The translations under genes were made by a program, and so were the position numbers. This document shows, piece after piece, positions 36,599-45,553 of a stretch of 64,000 nucleotides of DNA; positions within the stretch are counted from its first letter, which is position 1; each line of letters begins with the position of its first letter. The notes beneath the pieces were generated by a model. That model saw only the letters and a list, made by a program, of their open reading frames with translations, was not told the origin of the DNA and ran no database searches. Source of the stretch: Burkholderia sp. GAS332 (GTDB taxonomy: Bacteria > Pseudomonadota > Gammaproteobacteria > Burkholderiales > Burkholderiaceae); assembly GCA_900142905.1 (NCBI GenBank), contig FSRV01000003.1, positions 496,001 to 560,000 of the forward strand. Reading direction: 5' to 3'.

Positions 36599-36621
36599 GA
36601 TATGGCACATTGTGCCATATC
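36599..36621. promoter_or_regulatory. Perfect palindrome, putative MarR operator
   Basis: Two 11-bp arms, GATATGGCACA and TGTGCCATATC, separated by one base. A TATACT -10-like box follows at 36625-36630, so binding here would block the promoter of the CLC gene at 36651. Identity of the binding protein (the upstream MarR) is inferred. Confidence 0.75.
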
Positions 36622-36650
36622 TACTATACTTACCCGTTTCCGGCGGCGGC

Positions 36651-38003
36651 ATGCGTATCTCAGAACTTATCGACAAACGTACAATACAACGTGGCCGGCG
36701 ACTATGGCTGCACTACGGTGTATTCTGGCTCGGCGCTATCGCGACGGGCCTGCTCGCCGTCCTCTACGCGCAGCTAATCGACATGGGGTATAACGCTTTC
36801 CTGCGGTATGCGACGCACTACTGGTGGCTTCCATTGCTGGTTACACCCGTCATTGGCGCGGCTGGCGTCTGGCTGACCCGACGTTATTTTCCAGGGGCGG
36901 AAGGCAGCGGCATTCCGCAGGTAATAGCGACACTCCAAGACGACGGCACCCTTGCTCCCCGGCTTCTCAGCATCAGGATCCTGGTGGGCAAGATATTCGT
37001 ATCGTTTCTATCGATACTGGGTGGATTCACGATCGGTCGCGAAGGGCCAACCATTCACGTTGGCGCGGCCCTTATGTTCAACCTGCGGCGATTTTATCCG
37101 CAGCGATTCAGGGCCATTCGCGGTACCGAGCTCGAGCACAGGCTCGCTCTCGCGGGGGCCGCTGCCGGCTTGTCGGCAGCCTTCAATGCACCGCTTGCTG
37201 GTGTCGTCTTTGCCATCGAGGAGTTGACCCGTAGCTTCGAACAGCGCACGAGTGGCGTGCTGATCACCGCCATTATTTTCGCCGGTGTCGTTTCATTGGG
37301 GCTGCAGGGAAACTACACCTACTTCGGAACTATCGACGTTGGCGGCCATTTTCCAGACCTGCTCGTCGTAGCAGTTCTGCTGATCGGCGCGGTGTCAGGT
37401 GTCGCAGGCGGCCTCTTTTGCTGGCTGCTGCTGAATACCCACCGCTGGATGCCGACTTCCGTCGCGAGCTGGCGCGCCCGCCAGCCGGTTGCATTCGGTG
37501 CTGTCTGCGGCATGATCGTCGCTGTGATCGGCGTTGTGTCGGGTGGGCACACATTCGGCAGCGGATCCGCCGAGGCGCGTGCAATGCTTGAAGGACGAGC
37601 GCAGCTCGGCGCCACCTATCCGCTGCTGAAGATGGCGTCGATGGTTGGCTCGTATCTGCCGGGGGCGCCAGGCGGCCTGTTTGCACCGTCGCTTGCCATC
37701 GGTGCGGGAATTGGCAATGCGCTGCACCTGATATTCGGCCAGATGCAGCTTCCGATGCTGATCGCCCTTGGCATGGTTGGTTATCTGGCAGCCGTTACAC
37801 AGAGCCCCATTACCGCGTTCGTGATTGTCATCGAAATGATCAACGGCCATGCGCTCGTCATCTCGTTGATGGCAACTGCGTTGATCTCCAGCCAGGTGTC
37901 GAAGCTGTTTGCCCCTGCTTTATACGAAGCGCTGTCGGAGCGTTATCACACCCCGAGCGTCGCACCGAAACCTGCCGTCGCGGAAGACCAGCATCGGGAA
38001 TGA
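36651..38003 (+). CDS. CLC-family chloride channel/antiporter (copy 1, no CBS domains)
   Basis: 450 residues from ATG 36651 (MRISELIDKRTIQRGRRLWL). Signature motifs in order: GAEGSGIPQV, GREGPTIHVG with the gating Glu, VVFAIEELTR with the proton-site Glu, and PGAPGGLFAPSLAIGAG. These predict a 2Cl-/H+ exchanger of the ClcA type in the inner membrane. No CBS tail, as in E. coli ClcA. Downstream of a MarR gene and its palindrome. ClcA-type exchangers support extreme acid resistance, which suits HdeA/B nearby. Confidence 0.92.
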   Translation: MRISELIDKRTIQRGRRLWLHYGVFWLGAIATGLLAVLYAQLIDMGYNAFLRYATHYWWLPLLVTPVIGAAGVWLTRRYFPGAEGSGIPQVIATLQDDGTLAPRLLSIRILVGKIFVSFLSILGGFTIGREGPTIHVGAALMFNLRRFYPQRFRAIRGTELEHRLALAGAAAGLSAAFNAPLAGVVFAIEELTRSFEQRTSGVLITAIIFAGVVSLGLQGNYTYFGTIDVGGHFPDLLVVAVLLIGAVSGVAGGLFCWLLLNTHRWMPTSVASWRARQPVAFGAVCGMIVAVIGVVSGGHTFGSGSAEARAMLEGRAQLGATYPLLKMASMVGSYLPGAPGGLFAPSLAIGAGIGNALHLIFGQMQLPMLIALGMVGYLAAVTQSPITAFVIVIEMINGHALVISLMATALISSQVSKLFAPALYEALSERYHTPSVAPKPAVAEDQHRE

Positions 38004-38126
38004 TCCAGAACGGCTGCTGTTCCAGACTGGTAAATGCGGCCGCTTGAGCCCGCAACAAACGTCGTCTGTTCGGAATTTGCCATCTGGGCAGCGGACACGG
38101 ATGCTCCCTCGGGCCTGAGGTTTCAT

Positions 38127-38842
38127 TTACATCTTCTCCTTCACGCCCACGCGAATCAGCCACCAGTTAGCGGGATAGCTGGTGGCGAATCCTGCGAGCA
38201 TGGCAAGCTGCATTGCGAACCAGAACTCGGGGCTGGCGACTTTCGCAACGCCACCGTAAAGCGGCCTGAACCATAGGAACTGAACGATGGCCATGCACCC
38301 ATACATGCCGATCTGCCACGCCGTTATTGAAGCGATGTCCGCTTTCACGGCGCGATCACACCCTGCCCGACCGACAGGCCGCACATCGGTTTGATCGTGA
38401 AGTACTGAAACACTATGGCGAGCAGGAAAGCGACGATGATGAAGTCCGGGATCCTGACGGCAAAGGTTTTTTCGTCGAAAATCCTGTGCCATCCGAACCA
38501 GACGGCCAGAGCCGGGAAGGCGAATGCCGTCCATTCAGTGATGATGTCCCCCAGCGTACAGCCCGCCCCGCAGTGGATCGTTCCGTTCATCACCATTGCT
38601 GCAAATGGTGGCTCTGAACTGTTCGCCAAGCTCGTCGACGCGTTTCGCCCCCATGCGTAGTAACCAGTGGGCCAGAAAACGGTTCCGAATAAAGCAGTCA
38701 GAGGCCAGACGAAGTTCATCATCCACATCTTTTGAGGGCGTCTTGCCTCATCAGCTGTGTTTGCAGTCGCGCAAAACGCGCCCAATGCGATCCATGCGAT
38801 TGACAGGTTATGCAACCAGGTTGGGGAAGTGCCGTAGCTCAT
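38127..38842 (-). pseudogene. DUF4396 membrane protein, frameshifted
   Basis: The first frame (38842 to 38345) starts MSYGTSPTWLHNLSIAWIAL and runs to GLSVGQGVIAP-stop. The other frame continues AVKADIASITAWQIGMYGCM to VGVKEKM at 38127. Reading GTGATCGC-GCCGTGAAAGCG, one base is missing at about 38350 in a GC repeat. Joined, the protein has about 238 residues and several membrane helices, as in DUF4396 proteins, including the HCGAGC motif (FAAMVMNGTIHCGAGCTLGD) typical of the family. Single lesion, so recent loss or an error. Confidence 0.85.
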
Positions 38843-39678
38843 TGTTCACTCGCGGAACGCCCGGCGAGGGCATCCGGGTTCCCCACCTTTCGGCGGTCCG
38901 CGACTGAATGTAAAGTCGTCACGGGTGTAGTTACCCGACCTGTTGCGCGACAGCCGGCTGCCCCCCTGAAAACGGAATACCGGCCAGCAAACCGCCGGTC
39001 CTCTCCAGGATGAGCCTGGTGAAAGCGGGAGAATCATGATCAGACTTCTGGGTGTTTTCGCACGGATGATCGGCCTTGCAGGCTGCATCGCTGCCCTGCC
39101 GCATGGCTCAGACCCGGCGCTCGACGACGCATCAATATTCGCCGCAGGCTATTACGCGGCGCCTGCGATCGGGATCGGGCCCGAACGCAAAGGACGCCAC
39201 TGGCACGGCGGCTCCTGAACCCGTTGAGACGCTGACGTTCCGGGATCGTTATGTTCCTGGAAACGGCATCCTGGTGGTGAAACAAACCGTAGCCACTGTC
39301 GTGATGGACCAAGGTCAGGTGACGCAGTCGCTGGGGTGCGGTATCTGGATTACGTCTATCGATCGGCGTTTGAAGGGCCGTGGATCCCGTGAAAGGCGAA
39401 AGGATACGCTGCCAGCCAGGTCACTGGCCACCCGATGGTTCGGCGGCGATGCACGGAGCAATCCGCATTCAAACCGCTTGAAGGCGATCATTCCGAGTGA
39501 AGGATGGAACATGTCTGGATGCCGAGGCAACGCATGCCTGCGCACTGACCAGGGCGACGCCGATGGTGCACCCGTACGCCCGCTTGTCGTGCGTCGGCGC
39601 AGCCTACTTCGCAGCATATGCGTGTACGCATCGACGCGGCCTGACTCGTCACCGGCGCGTCATGAGGACGGAAACGCC
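38843..39678. other. Mostly intergenic; a weak gene candidate at 39036-39218
   Basis: About 840 bp. The 60-codon frame at 39036 (MIRLLGVFARMIGLAGCIAA) has a GGGAG site before its ATG, and the next frame over continues with coding-like TLTFRDRYVPGNGILVVKQT, so a frameshifted secreted-protein gene is possible. No family recognised. Confidence 0.35.
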
Positions 39679-40035
39679 TTGCGAGCAACCGCGCTCAGAC
39701 TCCTGCTCGCGGCGAGTCTGTGCCTCGCTGTCGCGTCCTGTTCCCGGCCTGATCCGGTATTCTCCACAGCACCGCAATATTCCGGCGCCTCGGAGAAAAG
39801 TCTTTCGTCCTTGGTCGCATGTATTGCGGGCGAGTGGGAGCGCAGCACGCGACATCTGCGCCACACACGCGTTGGAGCAACGGTACGTTTGGAGGGCAAA
39901 ACCTTGTTTCGGGGCGTACCAATTGGCGTCAAGATCACACGCGGTATCGAACAGACAACAGTGCAGTTTTTTGAAACGCGCCCGGCGGACCACATCTACG
40001 TCGCCTTCATAAAGAGTTGCCTCCACCGGCACTGA
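39679..40035 (+). CDS. Putative lipoprotein
   Basis: 118 residues using a TTG start at 39679 with GAGG 11 nt upstream. The N-terminus RATALRLLLAASLCLAVASC is a lipoprotein signal with Cys after VAS. The mature part (SLSSLVACIAGEWERSTRHL, IGVKITRGIEQTTVQFFETR) has two further Cys near the ends. No ATG fits this signal. Family not recognised. Confidence 0.6.
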   Translation: MRATALRLLLAASLCLAVASCSRPDPVFSTAPQYSGASEKSLSSLVACIAGEWERSTRHLRHTRVGATVRLEGKTLFRGVPIGVKITRGIEQTTVQFFETRPADHIYVAFIKSCLHRH

Positions 40036-41202
40036 GCGGCTGCATCATGCAGGTAATGGGTCGGCCCGCGTCGGTTCTCGCGAACCCGGCGAAAACCGTC
40101 TCTCTGAAAGCGGCCAATGCGCCTGCGCTGGACTCTCCCATTTTCTTCCCGCCCGGTCAGACCGTGAAGCATGCCGCGATGACGCCCCCACGCGATAGGC
40201 GCAACGTTCACTTTGGGCTTCCTCCTGCTTGCGACGCGGACAATGTGGGTGCAAGGCATCAACGACGGTTTTTACCGGAAGCAGAATGAGGCGAGGCAGA
40301 TTCGTGAACTCGCCATTCATGCTCCCGCGTCCTCGATGCAGGGGGAAAGCGCTCGAGCTCGGCCCGCCTACCCCGACTTGATGGACGGGTGCGTCAGATA
40401 ACCGGCCGCCTTCCCATCTCAACGTTAAAGCGACGGCGAGCGAGGCAGATCTGGACGCACGACGTTTCGGAACAATCGCCGCCTCCCACTGAACATTCGC
40501 TTACCTCAAACACCGGGTTCCGTTGAGTGTCACGCAGCGCGCGTTGCGACCTGGTGCATTTCCGTCCGAGGCTGACGGCTACGGGAGCCTACAAGCAGGA
40601 GGAGACGGGGCATTGCGGACTTTCGCCAATCGGGTAACGACAATACGCGTCATCTCCATCGGGCCTTCTTTTTTGGTCTGATAGTTCTTGATGCAGTCGC
40701 CATGTGCCTCCCCGCGCTGCCGGGGAACGAAGTCCGGGAGCCATCGGGTTGATTTATGACGCCCCCGGATCCGATCAACGCGGCCAACCAGTGCTGCTTT
40801 CCGGCAAGGCGTTTCAGTCCATCAGCAAAGGCCGCGTTGGGTCACTGACGTCATTGGTGTCGAAGGATCGCGCGCGACGGTCGTGCAGCGTTAGTACTGA
40901 CGATCGCCCAGTTTGGTGCGAAAGCGGTAGGTATTCTCCGCAAAAAATGGGGATGGTTCATTTCACGCGTTCATCCTCATTGCTCAACGCGGAGCAACCA
41001 GGAACTTTAGGGCCTACCGATGGCCATACCTGTCACGGTGTGACATATAATTGAATTGATGGTCCACATCCAACTCCCGAGTGCGTTGAAAACGCAACTG
41101 GAGCGAGGAACCCTGAATCAGCGAAATCGGCCACGGTTCGCCGGCGGCTAACTTCATTCAGGGTTTTGGTGACGCAGTCTCACGTGAAGTCAAAGATGCG
41201 CA
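40036..41202. other. Long intergenic stretch with one weak candidate
   Basis: About 1.17 kb. A frame at 40213-40401 starting at TTG encodes a hydrophobic stretch then GINDGFYRKQNEARQIRELA, plausibly a decayed membrane protein with its start lost. Otherwise Arg/Pro-rich chance frames. Confidence 0.4.
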
Positions 41203-41388
41203 ATGGTCATCAATAGCGACTTTGAAATCAGCTACCTGCTGATTGCTTTTGCGCTGCTCGGCGCTATCCTGGTTGGCAATCTGCTCGATATGCTGCAGTT
41301 GCAAAGCTGGCACCCCAAAGTGTTGGGCGCAACAGCAAGCGTGTTACTGGGCTTCGCGCTGATCGAGGCCGCGCCGATGTTCACCTGA
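41203..41388 (+). CDS. Small membrane protein, 61 aa
   Basis: MVINSDFEISYLLIAFALLG continues AILVGNLLDMLQLQSWHPKV and a second hydrophobic segment (LGATASVLLGFALIEAAP). Two predicted membrane helices joined by a short polar loop. The ribosome site is weak. It precedes the universal stress protein gene by 70 bp. Confidence 0.6.
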   Translation: MVINSDFEISYLLIAFALLGAILVGNLLDMLQLQSWHPKVLGATASVLLGFALIEAAPMFT

Positions 41389-41458
41389 AAAGTTTCGCGG
41401 CAAACCGGTTCGATCGCTCGAACGGACGACATCGCGAACGCTGGCAAAGGAATCCATC

Positions 41459-41893
41459 ATGGCCCCGTTCAACCGGATCCTTCTCTGCTATGACGCCACG
41501 CCGGAGGGGCGGCTCGCTCTGCGGTGCGGTGCAGCCCTCGCGCAGCAGTTACAGACTGAGACCCACCTGCTCTCAATTTTCGATGGCACATACTGGTCAA
41601 GTGGGTTCGACGTTCTATCGTCGATGAAGTTCGAGGTCGATGAGGAGGCAGCACGAGAGACACTGCGCGAGGGTCTTGACCGGCTGCGGGCATGGGGCGT
41701 GAACGCAACTGGACATTATTCAACCGGCAATGCGATTGACCAGATTTCCCGTCTGGCAGATTCATTGAAGGTCGATCTGATCGTCATTGGACATCACCCG
41801 CACGGATTGTTCGCGCGCTGGTGGACGGGGGAAAACCACGCATTGTTGCTTGACCGCGTATCTTGCGGCGTCCTTTTCAAGGTGGCTGCATGA
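41459..41893 (+). CDS. Universal stress protein (UspA family)
   Basis: 144 residues with the Usp fold: strand FNRILLCYDATPEGRLALRC, and the ATP-site region DLIVIGHHPHGLFARWWTG, where G-x2-G-x9-G(S/T) is only partly kept. AAAGGA precedes the ATG. Usp proteins accumulate under stress. Context (small membrane proteins, HiPIP, HdeA/B-like) fits a stress locus. Confidence 0.88.
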   Translation: MAPFNRILLCYDATPEGRLALRCGAALAQQLQTETHLLSIFDGTYWSSGFDVLSSMKFEVDEEAARETLREGLDRLRAWGVNATGHYSTGNAIDQISRLADSLKVDLIVIGHHPHGLFARWWTGENHALLLDRVSCGVLFKVAA

Positions 41894-42080
41894 CGATCTC
41901 GCGCGAAATCGAATCGGCGCGGGCGCGATGAACGAACATTCATACGGGAACTGCGTGGCCTTGCAGTTCTACACGCGTTCGCAATGCGGTCCGGGGCCGG
42001 CGAACGCCTTGGAGCCCGTGATCTGTGCACCGAGCGGCCAGGGCATCTCTATTGAACGCACAACCAGGACGGAGGCGATG

Positions 42081-42242
42081 ATGATCATAGATCTTCTCGT
42101 ACAGGTTGCTGTTTCGGCTGCGGTGCTAGCGATAGTGGTTTTTTTCGTCATCGCCCAGGATTCCCGGGGCAGTACTCGTGAACGGCTTCTCCGGCATGCG
42201 GCCGGCAAGCATTGGTGGAATCGCACCCGTCACGGACCCTGA
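42081..42242 (+). CDS. Small membrane protein, 53 aa
   Basis: ATG 42081 has GGAGG 5 nt upstream. One N-terminal transmembrane helix (LLVQVAVSAAVLAIVVFFVI) then a basic tail (QDSRGSTRERLLRHAAGKHW). Probably a single-pass inner-membrane protein; function unknown. Downstream of the stress protein gene. Confidence 0.6.
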   Translation: MIIDLLVQVAVSAAVLAIVVFFVIAQDSRGSTRERLLRHAAGKHWWNRTRHGP

Positions 42243-42937
42243 CGCTGCTGAGGGTATCGGTCCAGTGATCGCCCCGCCACTTTGCGGTACCCTGGCCTCC
42301 GATGCGAAAGAGCGCCGGCGGTCGGATGATCTCTCGTTCGGATTGTCCGTCCCACGGACGGATCGTCTACAGTGCGGGCCAGAGAAAGATCACACGCCGG
42401 TCGTCGCCAGTAAGGCATTGGCGAGTGACTCCTGTGCGCAATCGGGCGCTTTCCGTACAGCAGCCACTCCGAACCCTGGCGACGGTCGGCGGCTGCACGA
42501 TGACCGGGTCTGAGCATCGGAGCGCGCTGATCCACACCACCGTTCCCTTGAATTTGTCACGATATTACATAAACTGAAAACAGCTTCTCGCGCGACCAAA
42601 CTCGGACACGTGCAATGCCATCGGAAATACGTAGTTGATTCACCGGAATTGCATAGGGCTATCGGACGTCACGGTTGTCCTCCGCGCAGGCGACGCGAGG
42701 GCTCCCGGATCCGTTTCCCACTTCTTGATCGACTCATCGGCGCCAGAATGCAGAACGCGGGGCGATCTCGAGCGCCTTGCTGGCTTCGCCTCAAAGCCCT
42801 GAAGGAGAAGACCGGTCAGTCATGGAATTCAACGGCCAAATCGGAACATAACAAGACCGACTCAAAGAACGTGCAGGTCCAGCACGGCCCGACGTGTCAA
42901 GTGGCGACTGGTCATGAACACATGAAGGAGTGTCCGC
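42243..42937. other. Intergenic, nothing recognised
   Basis: About 695 bp between the 53-aa gene and the HiPIP gene. Several open frames exist but none has a domain or a good ribosome site. Confidence 0.5.
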
Positions 42938-43249
42938 ATGCAAATACCCCGTCGCCGTTTCGTGATAACTGCTATTTCACTGGCTTCCACAGCGCTGCTT
43001 CCCGCCAGGTCGCCGGCGGACACTACCTCGGTCTCCGAGACTGACCCAACCGCTCAGGCGCTCGGCTATAAAACAGACGCTACCAAGGTAGACAAGACGA
43101 AATATCCAAAGTACGTCACCGGCCAGATGTGCTCCAATTGTCAGCTCTATCAAGGCAAACCCGGCGCCGCAGCGGGACCCTGCCAAATCTATGGTGGCAA
43201 GCTGGTCGAATCAAAGGGGTGGTGCAGCGCATACGTAAAAAAAGCCTGA
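42938..43249 (+). CDS. High-potential iron-sulfur protein (HiPIP)
   Basis: 103 residues with a Tat-type signal (MQIPRRRFVITAISLASTAL) and a HiPIP domain: the four cluster Cys are in QMCSNCQLYQG, GPCQIYGGK and GWCSAYVKK. HiPIPs carry electrons in the periplasm, usually between a bc1 complex or oxidase and another partner. AAGGAG precedes the ATG. No oxidase is adjacent; an orphan Rieske protein lies 15 kb downstream. Confidence 0.93.
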   Translation: MQIPRRRFVITAISLASTALLPARSPADTTSVSETDPTAQALGYKTDATKVDKTKYPKYVTGQMCSNCQLYQGKPGAAAGPCQIYGGKLVESKGWCSAYVKKA

Positions 43250-43948
43250 GGTGGTCGTCAAGGCAGTATGTTCCCGGGGCCGTTATCGCGAATGAAGTCG
43301 AGGAACCTATGATGAGGCGCCTACGCTGTTTCGGCGACGCTGTCGTTCTGAAACGTCTTGGCCGCGTCATCCCGCTGCGCATCAAAGACCAGAGTATCGA
43401 ACATTGCAACGAACTTCATGCTGAAGATATCTCGATTCGCCTGTCTCACACAGACCCGCGCATCCGGATGTATTCGCGAACTGTGCAGCTACGTTTGATT
43501 GCTGTGTCCGCCTGCTTGCCCGCGGCGATCCGTCTCCGGTGCCAATGAGATATGAAACTGACTGCGTCGGACTGTCAGCAGGAAGCTCACTGCAGTAAGC
43601 CGCGCGAATGAGCGCGCCGACGTCGCAATGGGTCTCGCTGCGAAAACACGAAACGAGGAGCCCGGGCGTTCTGAATACGTCTGGGTGCACCGATAGTCGA
43701 TGTCGATCAGGATACTCCGGCCTCTTCGGTAGCTCGCGCAACAGTTTTGCGGACCTGTCAAAAACGCCCCAAGGTCGGCGACTGTGATCGCAACGACTCG
43801 CACGTCGACCAGGAACGCTCGCCCTCCCTTTGCCATGCTCCCGGCTGTGGAAACAAACCTGTAACTATCTGTCGAAGAAGCATGGGGGTACTCCAGATCG
43901 TCCTGCGCGGCGACAAGTCTGACAGAACGCAATATTAGGGGACCGACT
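43250..43948. other. Intergenic, nothing recognised
   Basis: About 700 bp between HiPIP and the small-family gene. Frames on both strands are Arg/Ser-rich and unsupported. Confidence 0.5.
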
Positions 43949-44167
43949 ATGCAGTTCGATTACAAGGCGTTTCACATCGATTGCCGGGCGCGAAGCGTTG
44001 ATGGAGCTTATATCGCGAGGGCCAGAATTACTCGAAGGCCCGGAAGCGACGAAGACCGTGTCGAAACGCACGAGTCAGGGGACATTGGTCGATTTGTTGA
44101 CGAAGCTGATGCAATTTCGTGCGCGAAGGCATGGGCTATTCGCTGGTGCGACGGAGTCTTGAAATGA
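43949..44167 (+). CDS. Small conserved protein of the YxGxxI beta-domain family (copy 4)
   Basis: 72 residues beginning MQFDYKAFHIDCRARSVDGA, then YIARARITRRPGSDEDRVET and the C-terminal helix DAISCAKAWAIRWCDG. Same layout as the gene at 11341. 42 bp upstream of copy 5, probably co-transcribed. Confidence 0.78.
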   Translation: MQFDYKAFHIDCRARSVDGAYIARARITRRPGSDEDRVETHESGDIGRFVDEADAISCAKAWAIRWCDGVLK

Positions 44168-44209
44168 GTTGTGCACCGCAGTTACACGGACATGGTGAAG
44201 GAGACCGAC

Positions 44210-44494
44210 ATGGCTGAGGGGAAAGAGCAGTTCCGCGAGTACAACGGCTTTATGATCCGTGTCCTCGCCGTCCCTGAGTACTCGCCTCATCCGGCGAACG
44301 TACCGTTTGGTTATGCTGGCTACGTCGCCCGCCCAAGGGCGGACGTTCGCTACGGGTCGTCGCAGAGGGTGGATTTTGTTCATCCCGTCGCCGATCTGCT
44401 TACTGCTGAAGCCGCGGAACAGGCCGGTTTCGCTGAAGGAAGATCCATCATAGACGGCACACATCCTGCGGGGCTCAGCACGAAGGGTTTGTAG
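44210..44494 (+). CDS. Small conserved protein of the YxGxxI beta-domain family (copy 5)
   Basis: 94 residues from ATG 44210 with GAAGGAG upstream: MAEGKEQFREYNGFMIRVLA, then FGYAGYVARPRADVRYGSSQ and a C-terminal helix (TAEAAEQAGFAEGRSIIDG). Earlier in-frame GTG 44171 and ATG 44192 are less likely. Tandem with copy 4. Function unknown. Confidence 0.75.
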   Translation: MAEGKEQFREYNGFMIRVLAVPEYSPHPANVPFGYAGYVARPRADVRYGSSQRVDFVHPVADLLTAEAAEQAGFAEGRSIIDGTHPAGLSTKGL

Positions 44495-44795
44495 CCAGTT
44501 CGTGCAACTTTCGTGCCGCTTCATCCAACGAAGGACGGGCCGGAACGAGGCAAGGAAACGGTGAGATTCTTTAACTGGATGTTCAAAAACGAAAATCAGG
44601 CTTCAACTCACTAAACGTACTCGCGCTCGAGCATAGCGTCCCAAACCGTCGGCTGTTGACGCGCGTCAGTGTTCGGCGTCAGTCCCACTACCTACCTACG
44701 GTAGCGGGACATCCTGACAGATCTCAAACCGGCGTCATCTGGAACCGGGGTGCTGCAGAGCCAGCCGTGAGGGCACAGCGCTACTGGACAGCAAG
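44495..44795. other. Intergenic, nothing recognised
   Basis: About 300 bp between convergent small-family and HdeA/B-like genes. No clear terminator hairpin was seen. Confidence 0.5.
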
Positions 44796-45131
44796 CTAAT
44801 GTTGACCGCTATGGTCCACAACGTGGAGCCGTCCCGACCTGGTCAGTTGCCGGACCTTACCCATGAAAGATGTGCTCGGGTCTTTCCTGCATTCGTCCAC
44901 GACCAACCCCACCGGGTCTGCTGCATCGACCACGAGTACGTCATTCGCTTTCACGTTCATCCGGTCAACGCCGGCCGTCCAGTACAGCAACGCGGGTTTG
45001 TAATTGTCGGCCAGCGAGAGAAAATCTTCACATTTCATTTTTGCAGGCTGCACTTCCAGCGCTGCCCGTGCCAATCCGATCTGTGACAGACTCAAGCCCA
45101 CAACGAACGCCCCAATCATGATCCTCTTCAT
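44796..45131 (-). CDS. HdeA/HdeB-family periplasmic acid-stress chaperone
   Basis: 111 residues. Signal peptide (RIMIGAFVVGLSLSQIGLAR ending AA), then MKCEDFLSLADNYKPALLYW and VVDECRKDPSTSFMGKV; the two Cys match the conserved HdeA disulfide. The family prevents aggregation of periplasmic proteins at very low pH. ATG 45131 is preferred to GTG 45134 because GGAGG sits 6 nt before it. CLC antiporters, APC permease and Na+/H+ antiporter in the same window support an acid-stress setting. Confidence 0.88.
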   Translation of the reverse strand: MKRIMIGAFVVGLSLSQIGLARAALEVQPAKMKCEDFLSLADNYKPALLYWTAGVDRMNVKANDVLVVDAADPVGLVVDECRKDPSTSFMGKVRQLTRSGRLHVVDHSGQH

Positions 45132-45330
45132 CACGATCCTCCTTCATCGCACTAACCGGAGTCAGTGCAGCTGGATTGGGTGTGCGCAAGGTCGCAGGCG
45201 AACCGCGGGAACTCATTTCAACTCGTCACGAAACACCCTCGCGTCGCAACCCGGTGATAGTCGCTCCCGGCGCAGTCTATCGGACCGGCAGGCCGCTCTT
45301 ATCGTCGGCACGCCCGACCTCCCGCCAGGA

Positions 45331-45366
45331 AAATAAAAAACGGATCCGGCCGAAGACACCGGATCC
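45331..45366 (-). terminator. Minus-strand terminator
   Basis: On the minus strand: stem GGATCCGG / CCGGATCC with a 9-nt loop, then C-G and a T-rich run. It would stop transcription coming from the IS5 side before the chaperone gene. Confidence 0.75.
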
Positions 45367-45526
45367 CGAAAGGTCGCCCCATCCAACAAACAAGGGACGC
45401 CCGGACGTTCCCGTCCGCCAGCCCGACGCGGAAGCCTCGGACCCACTGTAAGCAACAGTCCTTAAGCGAGACTTAATAAGCAGGTGCGTCCCGCTGTTTA
45501 AACGAGACCATCCTTGCCGAAACGAA

Positions 45527-45532
45527 TACTTA
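45527..45532. repeat. Target-site direct repeat, left copy (TACTTA)
   Basis: TACTTA directly abuts the left end of the IS5-family element; the same six bases abut the right end at 48928-48933. Confidence 0.8.
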
Positions 45533-45553
45533 GTCGGCCCTGAACAATTGGTT

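Larger units (their letters stand above)
45132..45532. other. Intergenic with a minus-strand terminator
   Basis: About 400 bp between the HdeA/B-like gene and the IS5 element. Holds the terminator at 45331-45366 and promoter DNA for the chaperone gene. Confidence 0.5.

Noticed and set aside
40704..41054. 116-codon plus-strand frame in the long intergenic region
   Set aside because: No ribosome site, motif or hydrophobic pattern; compositional bias of noncoding sequence.
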